Assembly (NCBI GenBank): GCA_965237445.1
Contig: OZ250142.1
Coordinates: 2,232,001-2,296,000, forward strand
From: G963668185 sp965237445
Lineage (GTDB): Bacteria; Chloroflexota; Dehalococcoidia; Lucifugimonadales; G963668185
Reading direction: 5' to 3'
Length of the DNA: 64,000 nucleotides
Positions 34,109-42,090 of this stretch are shown piece by piece. The position numbers were made by a program, and so were the translations under genes. The notes under the pieces are model-generated. The model made no database searches. It saw nothing but the letters and a program-made list of their open reading frames with translations, and was not told the origin of the DNA. Position 1 is the first letter of the stretch. Each line of letters starts with the position of its first letter.

Positions 34109-34446
34109 TGCACCGTGGCGAAGTGTGGTGGGCTTCGCTTCCCGCCCCACAGGGCTCTGGGCCAGGCAATCGGCGTCCAGTGGTCGTTGTTCAAAGCGAC
34201 GCGTTTAACGAAAGCCGTATCAGGACCGCAGTAGTCGCCGCAATCACCTCGAATCTGCGGCTGGCCGAAGCCCCCGGCAACGTCCTTCTGGACAAGCAAG
34301 AGTCTGGCTTGCCGAGGGACTCCGTCGTCAACGTGTCCCAAGTATTGACTCTGGACAAGTCCTTCCTCACCGGACAGGTCAGCACGTTGTCAGCGCAGCT
34401 TATGACCATCATTGACGCCGGACTGAGACTGGTCTTAAGTCTGTGA
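34108..34446 (+). CDS. MazF/PemK-family mRNA interferase toxin
   Basis: 112 residues. MHRGEVWWASLPAPQGSGPGNRRPVVVVQSDAFN is the MazF opening, including the catalytic-region RRPVVVVQ; AITSNLRLAEAPGNVLL, GLPRDSVVNVSQVLTLDKSFL and the C-terminal strand complete the fold. Cleaves mRNA at short sites when freed from its antitoxin. Unlike the other toxin-antitoxin loci in this window, both genes look intact. Confidence 0.88.
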   Translation: MHRGEVWWASLPAPQGSGPGNRRPVVVVQSDAFNESRIRTAVVAAITSNLRLAEAPGNVLLDKQESGLPRDSVVNVSQVLTLDKSFLTGQVSTLSAQLMTIIDAGLRLVLSL

Positions 34447-34495
34447 GGAATTCACTCGAAGGTCTGCATCTGTTGCACAAACACGGAGCACAAAC

Positions 34496-35461
34496 ATGGC
34501 TACCCTCGTAACCGGCGGCACAGGTTTCATCGGCTCCAACCTGGTCAAGGTACTTGTCGAAAAGGGCCACCAGGTCATCTCGCTGGACATTGCGCCGCCG
34601 GACCCGCTCGTCCGCCGCTACCTCGGCGCCCGCTTCGATGAGGTGACCTGGCTCCAGGGAGATATCACGGACAGGCAGGCTGTGCTCGACCTTGTCGGCG
34701 GCCATGGCATCGAGAAGATCGCCCACGCCGCCGTGTACACCGTGGTGCTGGAAGAGGTCGAGCGTCAGGAGACGGCCCGGATCTTCGATATCAACCTGGC
34801 GGGCACCGTGAACCTGCTGGAGCTTGCGGCCGCCGTGAACTGCACGCGCTTCGTGTACGTCAGCTCCGGCGGAGTCTACGAGGCCTTGAGGGGCCCGGGC
34901 GTCGTCCTGAAGGAGACCTCCGAGTTGGTGCCCCCGCGGTCCATTTACAGCGTTTCCAAGTACGCCAGCGAACTCTTGACGAGAAGATACGCGCATCTGC
35001 ACGGGTTCTCGGCCGTCAGCGTCCGCCTCGGTGGTCCGTACGGGCCGATGGAACGTCCCACTGGCCACCGCGCTGTAATGAGCATGCTGTGCCAGATGAC
35101 CGGCATGGCGATTCGCGGCGAGCCTCTTCAGGCGCCGGCGTCCGCTGTGTGGTCGTTCACGCACGCGCTCGACCTGGCGGCGGGAATCGCACTGGCGCTC
35201 GATCATCCCGCGCCCAGCCATGAGGTCTACAATCTCGCCTCCGGCCAGTCCTGCACGAGCGAAGAACTGATGGATGCGTTGCGCGAAGCCGTCCCCGGAG
35301 TCCGGTTCGAGGGCGGCGGATTTGAGTCGCGAGCAAGCTCCTATGGCGTGACGGACGCCTCCCGCATTGAGCAGGACCTCGGCTTCCAGCCGCAGTTCGA
35401 CATCGCATCGGGCCTCAAGCAGTATATCGACTGGCGGACGGAGTTCGGCTACTCGGATTGA
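34496..35461 (+). CDS. NAD-dependent epimerase/dehydratase family protein
   Basis: 321 residues, extended SDR. TLVTGGTGFIGSNLVKVL at the N-terminus binds NAD; the catalytic region has FVYVSSGGVYEAL (Ser) and PRSIYSVSKYASELL (YxxxK); SVRLGGPYGPMERP follows. Typical for nucleotide-sugar epimerases or dehydratases and related reductases. No glycan genes are adjacent, so the substrate is open. 49 bases follow the toxin gene; probably a separate transcript. Confidence 0.83.
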   Translation: MATLVTGGTGFIGSNLVKVLVEKGHQVISLDIAPPDPLVRRYLGARFDEVTWLQGDITDRQAVLDLVGGHGIEKIAHAAVYTVVLEEVERQETARIFDINLAGTVNLLELAAAVNCTRFVYVSSGGVYEALRGPGVVLKETSELVPPRSIYSVSKYASELLTRRYAHLHGFSAVSVRLGGPYGPMERPTGHRAVMSMLCQMTGMAIRGEPLQAPASAVWSFTHALDLAAGIALALDHPAPSHEVYNLASGQSCTSEELMDALREAVPGVRFEGGGFESRASSYGVTDASRIEQDLGFQPQFDIASGLKQYIDWRTEFGYSD

Positions 35462-35765
35462 GAGACCGTTCGGCTAAATGATCTCGCCTCCTATCGGCAA
35501 TTCCCTGGCCAATTGAGCTTGAGTTGACTCGCACGTAATAGGTCGTCGTTCCCACGCTGAGTTGGCCCTGACAGCGTCCTGAGCTTGTCGAAGTGGCCGG
35601 CCGAAAGGGCAGAAACCAAGGGGGCCGGAGGGGAACTGGAAACTACCACCAGAGCCGGCTCGGACGAAGTGCGATTACCGGGTTGCGGTCGGATTCGGGA
35701 CTTGGACGCATGCTGTCTCATTAGTAGACTGGAACATAGCAAATGCACGTCGGGGAGGGCGGAGG
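35462..35765 (+). other. 304-bp gap with a dispersed repeat motif
   Basis: No gene seen. It contains CCTGAGCTTGTCGAAG near 35578-35593, a member of a small motif family also present twice at 37974-38083. AAGTGCGATTACCGGG and surrounding sequence were not recognised. Confidence 0.45.
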
Positions 35766-35996
35766 ATGGCAGAAAAGAGAGAACTAACTGTCGCGGTTGA
35801 TGCCGATTTAGCCGCGGCGGCCGAGGAGTACGCTCGGTCTCGTAGGATATCGCTCTCAGCCCTAATCGAGCGGTCCCTCCGGCAGATTACGGCCCCGAAC
35901 GCGCAGTCGTTCGCAACTCGATGGCGAGGCCGGTTCAATCCGGCAGAGCGTGACGGCGCGCGCTACGCTGCGTTGTCGCAGAAGTACCTCGTGTGA
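35766..35996 (+). CDS. DUF6364-type ribbon-helix-helix antitoxin-like protein, no toxin beside it
   Basis: 76 residues. KRELTVAVDADLAAAAEEYARSRRISLSALIERSLRQI is a ribbon-helix-helix domain; the tail FATRWRGRF resembles antitoxin C-termini that dock onto PIN toxins. The normal partner would start within a few bases of the stop; instead there is a 90-base gap and an SDR gene. Orphan antitoxin or stand-alone regulator. Confidence 0.65.
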   Translation: MAEKRELTVAVDADLAAAAEEYARSRRISLSALIERSLRQITAPNAQSFATRWRGRFNPAERDGARYAALSQKYLV

Positions 35997-36085
35997 CGCC
36001 CTATCATGTGACTACCAGACTCAAATAAGTCCTCGGAAGGTTGCTCTGAGTACTGTTTCGACTCGAGACACTCCTGGAGGAAGCA

Positions 36086-36886
36086 ATGAACATGACTGGC
36101 CTGATCGCGGTGGTTACCGGTGGCGGCCGGGGAATCGGACGCGGCATCGTGCTCGCGCTTGCACGCAACGGCGCGGACGTAGCCGTCGCCGATATCGACG
36201 CCGGCATCGCCGGGTCCACAACTGCTGAGGTCTCGGAACTCGGGCGCCGTTCGTTCGCTGTCGAGATGGACGTTACGGACCAGCAGTCGGTCGATGTCGC
36301 GGTCCGGGATGTAGTCAGCCGCTTTGGGCAGATCGATGTGCTTGTCAACAATGCGGGCGTTGTCTCCGCGCCGGGCTGGACGGGCCGCCTGGGAGAGAAC
36401 GAGGCCGACTGGGACATCGTCTACGAAGTGAATGTCAAGGGTGTGGACCGCGTTACCCAGGCCGTCTCGCCGGGCATGAAGGAGAGGCGCTTCGGCAAGA
36501 TCATCAACATCTCGTCCGTGGCCGGACGTCGTGGCAATCCCGGCCTATCAGCCTATTCGGCTTCTAAAGCAGCCTGCATCAGCATCACGCAGGCGGCGGC
36601 GCTGGAGCTTGCGCCTTACAACATCAACGTGAACGCTATCTGCCCCGGCCTGCTCTGGACGCCCATGTGGAACGTGCTCGCCACGCGCCAGGTGTCCCTG
36701 TTCGAAGACGCTGCTGCCCGGACTCCGAGGGAACAGTTCGAGTCCATGGTTGCGCGAACCACACCTCTCGGCAGGGAGCAGACGCCGGAAGACATCGGCA
36801 ACCTCGCCGCCTTTCTAGCCTCCCAGTACGCCCGCAACATCACCGGCCAGTCGATCAACGTAAACGGCGGCTCGCAGCTTTCCTAG
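36086..36886 (+). CDS. Short-chain dehydrogenase/reductase (SDR)
   Basis: 266 residues. Cofactor motif VTGGGRGIGRGIVLALA (TGxxxGIG) at 12-28; DVLVNNAGVV near 88; catalytic Ser in INISSVAGRRG and YSASK for Tyr-x3-Lys; C-terminal ITGQSINVNGG. Classical SDR oxidising or reducing an alcohol/ketone, with an Asp (VADIDAG) favouring NAD. GGAGG lies 7 bases before the ATG. A 37-bp copy of its 3' end recurs at 37797-37833 past the next gene. Confidence 0.88.
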   Translation: MNMTGLIAVVTGGGRGIGRGIVLALARNGADVAVADIDAGIAGSTTAEVSELGRRSFAVEMDVTDQQSVDVAVRDVVSRFGQIDVLVNNAGVVSAPGWTGRLGENEADWDIVYEVNVKGVDRVTQAVSPGMKERRFGKIINISSVAGRRGNPGLSAYSASKAACISITQAAALELAPYNINVNAICPGLLWTPMWNVLATRQVSLFEDAAARTPREQFESMVARTTPLGREQTPEDIGNLAAFLASQYARNITGQSINVNGGSQLS

Positions 36887-37027
36887 CGTGCAATGGACAG
36901 CTCCACGGTCCGATATCGAGGCCGATTCGGCCATGACAAAGACCAGGGCAGTGCACTGGCTCTCGAGTCGTCCAATGCCCGGATCGAGAGTGAAGATAAG
37001 ATCGCATTGGGAGGATTGACAGGAGGC

Positions 37028-37768
37028 ATGGACGCCTTCGGACATCAACTCTACGACCAGCATCGCGGCCTTATAGCGGACAACTACCGTGAGGTCGGCG
37101 AGCGTGATGACGGCTTCCTTCGGGTCTATGATCATCCACGTTGGTACTTCGAGCCATTCGATCAATGGGCCCCGCACCTACAGAAGTCGATGGAGTACAT
37201 CGGTGGGAGAACCCTCGATGTCGGCTGCGGCGCCGGCCGTGTGACGGGTCATCTGCAAGAAAATGGAGTGGATGTTGTCGGGATAGACCGCTCTCCACTT
37301 GCCATCCAGGTTTGCAGAGAAAGGGGAGTTAGGGACGCTAGAGTGCTGTCGGTAACGCAGGCCAGCGCAAGAGGGCTCGGAGTCTTCGACTGCATAGTTA
37401 TGATGGGCAACAACTTCGGGCTGTTTGGCAATCCGAGGCGGGCCCGTTGGCTCCTGCGCCGCTTCCACAAGATGACAACGGCCGGCGGCCGGGTCCTCGC
37501 CGAATCCACCGACCCATACGCTACCGACGATCCAATCGACTTGGCTTACCAGGATTTGAATCGACAGCGAGGGAGGATGAGCGGGCAGTACCGCCACCGC
37601 GAACGTTTCCGAAATCTCAAGGACCCGTGGTTCGACTGGCTGTTCGTTTCGAGGGACGAGATGCGCGAGATCGTAGCCGGCGCCGGCTGGGTAGTTCGCG
37701 AGTTCATCGAGCCTCAGGGAGCACAGTACGTCGGAGTGATCGAAAAGGACTCGGCTTCCGGTATGTAG
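37028..37768 (+). CDS. SAM-dependent class I methyltransferase, paralogue of 45713-46453
   Basis: 246 residues from ATG 37028, directly after AGGAGG; the frame is open upstream to 36893 but those codons do not match the paralogue, which is also exactly 246 residues. SAM motif I TLDVGCGAGRVTGHL near 61, motif II VVGIDRSPLAIQVCRERGV, then MMGNNFGLFGNPRRARWLLRRFHKM shared almost word for word with the paralogue. Substrate unknown. Follows the SDR gene; the second copy follows soxG. Confidence 0.82.
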   Translation: MDAFGHQLYDQHRGLIADNYREVGERDDGFLRVYDHPRWYFEPFDQWAPHLQKSMEYIGGRTLDVGCGAGRVTGHLQENGVDVVGIDRSPLAIQVCRERGVRDARVLSVTQASARGLGVFDCIVMMGNNFGLFGNPRRARWLLRRFHKMTTAGGRVLAESTDPYATDDPIDLAYQDLNRQRGRMSGQYRHRERFRNLKDPWFDWLFVSRDEMREIVAGAGWVVREFIEPQGAQYVGVIEKDSASGM

Positions 37769-37794
37769 CTTGGGTTTCCGACCATGGGTCCCCG

Positions 37795-37834
37795 GCAGTC
37801 GATCAACGTAATCGGCGGATCGCAGCTTTCCTGG
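37795..37834 (+). repeat. Duplicate scar of the SDR gene 3' end
   Basis: AGTCGATCAACGTAA...GGCGG.TCGCAGCTTTCCT here matches 36849-36885, the last codons of the SDR gene, with three or so mismatches. It starts about 28 bases after the methyltransferase stop. It indicates a past tandem duplication covering the SDR 3' end and methyltransferase region, since reduced to this footprint. Confidence 0.8.
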
Positions 37835-37881
37835 CTAGTACGGGGAGGGTGTCCAAGAGTCGTTATGCCTATTGAGAAATC

Positions 37882-38054
37882 CCCTCTCCCTTGATGGAGA
37901 CCTCTGCAAAACTTCCGCGTGGGCGGTTGGTGAGGTTTCCGACCCCTTCCCCAGTCTGCTGGGGAAGAGCCTGCCCTGAGCGAAGTCGAAGGGCTGGGAT
38001 GGGGATTCTCCCCAACGCGCAGAGGCTGTGCAAAGGTCTCTTGATGGGAGAGGG
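37882..38054. mobile_element. MITE-like non-coding inverted-repeat element (173 bp)
   Basis: Ends are imperfect inverted repeats: CCCTCTCCC with AGACCTCTGCA on the left (37882-37908) and TGCAAAGGTCTC with GGGAGAGGG on the right (to 38054). Inside is a perfect hairpin, CTTCCCCAG-TCTG-CTGGGGAAG (37946-37967). No ORF. Related sequence with the same hairpin and right end occurs at 57365-57451, so it is a dispersed family. Confidence 0.7.
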
Positions 38055-38176
38055 CTAGACCGCGTCCTGAGCGCAGTCGAAGGAGCCTGCCCCGAGTCCC
38101 TCGAGGAGGTGAGGGTGAAAACCCCTAGAATGCACGGTGCGCAGATAGTATTGAATGCTCCTCGTGGCGCCTCCCA

Positions 38177-38206
38177 TGGACAGCCGTTTTGCGCTGTAGG
38201 TATAAT
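38177..38206 (+). promoter_or_regulatory. Promoter for the tRNA-Leu/tRNA-Cys pair
   Basis: TGGACA (38177-38182), 18 bases, consensus TATAAT (38201-38206). Expected start near 38213, 33 bases before tRNA-Leu. Perfect -10 and location directly before tRNAs support it. Confidence 0.7.
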
Positions 38207-38245
38207 TGTTCGGCGCTGTTCGGTCTCAGTGACCCGCGCGCTGGC

Positions 38246-38333
38246 GCCGAGGTGGTGGAATTGGTAGACACGCAGCGTTGAGGGCGCTGTGGCCGCTAAG
38301 GCTGTATGAGTTCGAGTCTCATCCTCGGCACCA
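38246..38333 (+). tRNA. tRNA-Leu (anticodon GAG)
   Basis: Acceptor GCCGAGG pairs with CCTCGGC at 38323-38329; discriminator A and an encoded CCA follow. D-arm TGGTGGAATTGGTAGACA, anticodon stem CAGCG/CGCTG with loop TTGAGGG (GAG), a long class II variable arm, and TTCGAGTCT in the T-arm. Reads CUC/CUU leucine codons. Confidence 0.95.
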
Positions 38334-38345
38334 CACACTTTCAGG

Positions 38346-38422
38346 GGCGACGTAGCCAAGTGGTCTAAGGCGGGGGTCTGCAAAACCCCTATTCGGCGGT
38401 TCGAATCCGCCCGTCGCCTCCA
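38346..38422 (+). tRNA. tRNA-Cys (anticodon GCA)
   Basis: Acceptor GGCGACG pairs with CGTCGCC (38412-38418); discriminator T (U73, a cysteine identity base) and encoded CCA. Anticodon loop CTGCAAA gives GCA; T-arm GGTTCGAATCC. Twelve bases after tRNA-Leu, likely co-transcribed. Confidence 0.95.
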
Positions 38423-39021
38423 CATCCCCTGGAGCCGCTTACAGTGGCGAACACTTCGAGTAGTTCGGACGCCCTTATGTCCGCTAACAAAACTTCAAGC
38501 CGCTACTTGAAGCTAGCGAACGACTGTGCTAAGATGGCTCCATGCGCGATCTAAACGCTTGCCAGCACCACCCAGGGAACCGGACCGAGCTTGCCGCCAT
38601 TCTCCCAAAAACACTGTCACATTTGGTTGCATTTCATATCGGTTTGTATTCATTCTGTATTCAAACCATCTCAAATTGGACACATTCCCCGAAGTCCTCC
38701 AGCTATGAAATGTGACGAAATGTTACAGAATGTTACACTTTACCCGGTTCTCGCCTCTCAAAATAGCAACCACGAACAGGAGTACGCAACCCATTGGGCA
38801 AGATCGCCCTGGCATAGACCTGAGCCTGCTCTCAAGAGGCCTCAATTCAATAAAGTCTCCTGCACCGCTGACATTCCCGCGATGAGCCTGCCCTGGCCCC
38901 GTCCCGAGTTTGTCGAGAGGGCCAGCCGGATGGGCGGGAATCCAGGGGCGGGGCTACCAGCTAGAATAGTGCGGCTAGACCATGGCAGGCACAGTTTGGC
39001 CGCCACCCTTGAGGAGAGACC
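38423..39021 (+). other. 600-bp gap after the tRNAs with hairpin, promoter-like and iterated motifs
   Basis: An inverted repeat, CTTCAAG/CTTGAAG (38493-38499, 38506-38512), nested in CGCTA...TAGCG, overlaps a possible -35 (TTGAAG) with TAAGAT 16 bases later (38529-38534). A 58-codon ORF starts just after (ATG 38542, stop near 38718; MRDLNACQHHPGNRTELAAI...), with no recognised family. The rest holds iterated motifs (separate entry) and, near 38897, a degenerate CCCGAGTTTGTCGAGAGGG. A TAGAAT at 38962 may be a -10 for the cupin gene. Confidence 0.45.
38616..38736. repeat. Iterated GAAATGTKAC motifs with an inverted copy
   Basis: Three tandem 10-mers: GAAATGTGAC (38707), GAAATGTTAC (38717), AGAATGTTAC (38727). 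An inverted copy GTCACATTT lies at 38616-38624, and CATTTCATA (38630) mirrors TATGAAATG (38704). AT-rich compared with the surroundings. Looks like a protein-binding array. Confidence 0.6.
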
Positions 39022-39387
39022 ATGAAAATTGTTCGAGAGTCGGAAGTAGCCGCGCTCGACGCCACCGACAGGCCCATCTTCGTGGGCGGGAAGGTTACGC
39101 GCCGCCCCTTGATCGGTGGCGACGACAGCTCATACTTCGACTTCTTCATCGTCGAATTTGCCGCAGGCGCGAGGAACAAGCTCCACACGCACACCAGCGA
39201 TCAGGTCCTCTATGTGACGAAGGGTAGAGGGCGAGTCGGGACGGAGTCTGAGACGTTCGATGTCGAGGAAGGGGACACGGCCTTCATCCCCGCCGGTGAG
39301 AAGCACTGGCACGGGGCCACCGATGATTCGGACTTCGCGCACATCGCGCTTACACACCCAGACAGCGTCACCGAAGTCCACGGGTAG
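39022..39387 (+). CDS. Cupin-domain protein
   Basis: 121 residues. Cupin motif 1 is FFIVEFAAGARNKLHTHTSDQVLYVTKGRG, with metal ligands His-x-His and Glu replaced by Gln in part (HTHTSDQ); motif 2 is FIPAGEKHWHGA, with the last His. Single-domain cupins act as small-molecule oxygenases, isomerases or sensors. GAGGAGAGACC precedes the ATG. Monocistronic; the next genes run the other way. Confidence 0.82.
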   Translation: MKIVRESEVAALDATDRPIFVGGKVTRRPLIGGDDSSYFDFFIVEFAAGARNKLHTHTSDQVLYVTKGRGRVGTESETFDVEEGDTAFIPAGEKHWHGATDDSDFAHIALTHPDSVTEVHG

Positions 39388-39428
39388 AGTCGTCTCAAGC
39401 GGCCGCAGCGGCTACGAAGCGGAGAAGT

Positions 39429-39623
39429 CTATGAAGCCCTTCGGTTGCGCTTCTTTTGCCACTCCGGCTTCGAGTCCACGTACTCGTTCAGCAGCTTGAG
39501 CAGGCAGTCCTCGGCGTAGTGCTCGGTGCTGATTCCGCAAGTGCCAACGTGGCTTAACGACGCGGCCTGCAGGCACAGAATCGGCCTGGAAGTATGGTTC
39601 TCACCGCAAACGGGGCAGTCCAT
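39429..39623 (-). CDS. Small putative zinc-binding protein
   Basis: 64 residues. It opens with CPVCGE, a zinc-knuckle-type pair, with further cysteines in ILCLQ, GTCG and DCLL; a basic C-terminus (KKRNRRAS). AGGGAGA lies 5 bases before the ATG. No family recognised; possibly a small regulatory or metal-binding protein. Sits between the cupin gene and the 212-residue hypothetical gene. Confidence 0.5.
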   Translation of the reverse strand: MDCPVCGENHTSRPILCLQAASLSHVGTCGISTEHYAEDCLLKLLNEYVDSKPEWQKKRNRRAS

Positions 39624-39677
39624 CGGTTCTCCCTCGTAGAGTTGTTTCTAGTAATGGCGCTTGATTGGGCCGGATGC

Positions 39678-40316
39678 CTACTCGACGGCCCCTTCCCGGA
39701 TGGCGCGCCACCACGGGTCCTCGGCAAAGTCGTAGTACTTGGCCCTGTCCAGCACCATGTCGGCCCCGGACTGCCAGCCGGCCGTGATCCGGCCGTTGTA
39801 CGCGCGGGCCGCGGAGTACGCCTTCGGCGCGAGCACCTGGGCGGCGTACGTGTGCCGCTCGCCGTCTTTCCAGCGCTCGATGCCGGACTCCTCTGTCATG
39901 AGTATCAGGTTGCCCTGGTGAGGGCCCTCGCCAAGCATCATGCTGCAGTACGCGGCAACGTAGGTATGGCTCGGCAGATCGTCGACCAGCGCGTCGTCCA
40001 CCGCCGTGACCTCTTCCTCGACTTCGTTGAGCTGGCGGACACCGAAGAACCCCACCACGGTCAGGCCCTCGCCGGAGCGAAGCCTGTCCGGCAGGGAGAT
40101 CACGGTGCGGTGGTAGTAGCCCAGCTCCTCCTCTTCCTCGAGTATCACCGGGCGCTGGTCATCCGGCAGTCCCTCGGGCTTGTCCAGGTGGTGCCGCAGC
40201 CGGTCCAGCATCTTTCGAAGGTAGCCGAGGTCCACCTCGCTGTGTTCCGGGTCCGAGAACGGTCTGCCGGGTACGTGCTCCGCCCGGCCAAGCTGGACTG
40301 TCTGTTTCTCTTGCAT
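39678..40316 (-). CDS. Conserved-looking hypothetical protein
   Basis: 212 residues; not recognised. No signal peptide or membrane helix. Predicted features: an acidic N-terminal half with LGYLRKMLDRLRHHLD and VILEEEEELGYYHRTVISLPDRL, a central strand-rich part (GLTVVGFFGVRQ), and an aromatic C-terminus (YYDFAEDPWWRAIREG). Codon usage is like that of its neighbours and AAGGA precedes the ATG, so it is probably a real gene. It is divergent from soxB (starts 230 bases apart), which hints at shared regulation but says nothing about its role. Confidence 0.6.
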   Translation of the reverse strand: MQEKQTVQLGRAEHVPGRPFSDPEHSEVDLGYLRKMLDRLRHHLDKPEGLPDDQRPVILEEEEELGYYHRTVISLPDRLRSGEGLTVVGFFGVRQLNEVEEEVTAVDDALVDDLPSHTYVAAYCSMMLGEGPHQGNLILMTEESGIERWKDGERHTYAAQVLAPKAYSAARAYNGRITAGWQSGADMVLDRAKYYDFAEDPWWRAIREGAVE

Positions 40317-40545
40317 CGTCTGGGGTTCCTTCGGGTTTGGCAGTCAATCTCTATTCTATCCCGATTGCAAGCTGCCCGCACAGAGTCGTCTCTTTCCCCT
40401 TCGGCGCCGATGTGAAGCTGCCGTCGGGTAACGCCGGAGCCATGCCTAGCTTGACACTGCGCGGCGCTCCATCCCATACTCTTGCCAGCCGATCGTTCTT
40501 GGCGCGCGAGATTCGGACGGAAACAGGTTTCTAGAGTTCACAGGC

Positions 40546-41796
40546 TTGCAGAAGTACTCTCTCCTCACAATAGCCAGGAACGCCGTCTCCTTCCACGAAA
40601 ACTGGCAGCGCGCCTGGCGAAGCCCCGACCCCCGGCCTGAGTACGATATCGTCATAGTTGGCGGCGGCGGGCACGGCCTTGCCACCGCGTACTACCTGGC
40701 CAGGAACCATGGCATCACCAACGTGGCCGTTGTCGAGAAGGGCTACGTCGGCGGCGGAAACACCGGACGAAACACCGAAGTCGTGCGCTCCAACTATCTA
40801 TGGGACGAGGCGGCGTGGCTCTATGAGCACTCCCTCAAGCTGTGGGAGGGCCTGACCCAGGACCTCAACTTCAACATGATGTTCAGCCAGCGTGGCGTCC
40901 TCAGCCTCGGCCACAGCCTGCAGGAAATGCGCGACATCGCCCGGCGCGTCAACTCGAACCGCCTGAACGGGATCGACGCCGAGCTGATTGGCCCTGACGA
41001 GATCAAGAGCCTGGTACCCATCATCAACACATCGCCCGACTCCCGGTATCCGATACTTGGGGCCTCCATCCAGCGCAGGGGCGGCACCGCCCGGCACGAC
41101 GCACTGGCTTGGGGCTTCGCCAGGGCTGCGGACGCCATGGGCGTGGACATCATCCAGAACTGCGAGGTCACGGGCATACGTCGAAGCAGCGACGGCGTAA
41201 CTGGTGTGGAGACCACGAGGGGCTTCATAGGCGCCAAGAAGATAGGCGTGGTCACCGCGGGCAACTCCGGCGTTCTCGCAAACATGGCAGGCCTCAGGCT
41301 GCCTATCGAGAGTCACCCGCTTCAGGCGTGGGTCACCGAGCCCGTGAAGCCAATCCTGAACGCGGTGATCATGTCCAATGCCGTTCATGCCTACGTGAGC
41401 CAGACGGACAGGGGCGAACTGCTCGCGGGAGCCGGTATCGACTCGTACACCGGGTACGGCCAGCGCGGCAGCTTCTCGGTCGTCGAACACGCATCTGCCG
41501 CGCTCGTGGAGCTTTTCCCCATCTTCAGCCGCGTACGGATGCTCCGCGTTTGGGGTGGAATTGTCGACACCTGCCCGGACGCCTGCCCGATCATCGGCAG
41601 GGTGCCGGTCGAAGGGCTATTCTTCAACTGCGGCTGGGGCACCGGCGGCTACAAGGCCACTCCCGGCTCAGGCTGGGTGTTCGCGTACACCATCGCCAAC
41701 GATCGCCCCCACAAGCTTAACGAGCCGTTCGCCCTCGAACGGTTCACGACGGGCAAGCTGATCGACGAGCACGGCGCGGCCGGCGTGGCGCACTAG
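40546..41796 (+). CDS. soxB: Sarcosine oxidase beta subunit (classical)
   Basis: 416 residues, TTG start. QKYSLLTIARNAVSFHENWQRAWRSPDPRP is the usual SoxB leader, which supports this start; FAD motif DIVIVGGGGHGLATAYYLA; GYVGGGNTGRNT; and His184 in GGTARHDALAWGFARA is the covalent-FMN histidine of the family. C-terminus PDACPIIGRVPV and GWGTGGYKATPGSG. Oxidises sarcosine to glycine, releasing hydrogen peroxide and methylene-folate or formaldehyde as part of SoxBDAG. First gene of a tightly packed operon, 12 bases before soxD. Confidence 0.93.
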   Translation: MQKYSLLTIARNAVSFHENWQRAWRSPDPRPEYDIVIVGGGGHGLATAYYLARNHGITNVAVVEKGYVGGGNTGRNTEVVRSNYLWDEAAWLYEHSLKLWEGLTQDLNFNMMFSQRGVLSLGHSLQEMRDIARRVNSNRLNGIDAELIGPDEIKSLVPIINTSPDSRYPILGASIQRRGGTARHDALAWGFARAADAMGVDIIQNCEVTGIRRSSDGVTGVETTRGFIGAKKIGVVTAGNSGVLANMAGLRLPIESHPLQAWVTEPVKPILNAVIMSNAVHAYVSQTDRGELLAGAGIDSYTGYGQRGSFSVVEHASAALVELFPIFSRVRMLRVWGGIVDTCPDACPIIGRVPVEGLFFNCGWGTGGYKATPGSGWVFAYTIANDRPHKLNEPFALERFTTGKLIDEHGAAGVAH

Positions 41797-41808
41797 GGAG
41801 CCCGAGGA

Positions 41809-42090
41809 ATGCTGCTCATCGAATGCCCGAACTGCGGCCCAAGAGACGAGTCCGAGTTCACCTACGGCGGCGAAAGCCACGTCATAAGGCCGCCTGTTCC
41901 TAACGCTATGACCGACGGTGAGTGGGCGGACTACCTCTATTACCGCAAGAATCCGCTTGGGCGGCACATGGAGCAGTGGAACCACTCTGCCGGATGCCGA
42001 AGGTGGTTCAATGCCGTGAGGCACACCGGAACCTACAGCTTCGAAGCGATCTACGGCATGGGTGAGAGACCGCCCGAGGATAGCAGTTGA
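41809..42090 (+). CDS. soxD: Sarcosine oxidase delta subunit
   Basis: 93 residues. MLLIECPNCGPRDESEFTYGGE is the textbook start; zinc ligands CPNC plus HSAGC; GEWADYLYYRKNPLG and GCRRWFNAVRHT are family landmarks. The TGA stop overlaps the TTG start of soxA (TTGA). Structural zinc subunit of the heterotetramer. Confidence 0.93.
   Translation: MLLIECPNCGPRDESEFTYGGESHVIRPPVPNAMTDGEWADYLYYRKNPLGRHMEQWNHSAGCRRWFNAVRHTGTYSFEAIYGMGERPPEDSS

Noticed and set aside
37835..38425. 196-residue minus-strand ORF
   Set aside because: Runs antisense through both tRNAs and the MITE-like element.
38591..39025. 144-residue plus-strand ORF after the tRNAs
   Set aside because: Covers the repeat-rich non-coding gap and overlaps the cupin start; no domain, low-quality composition.
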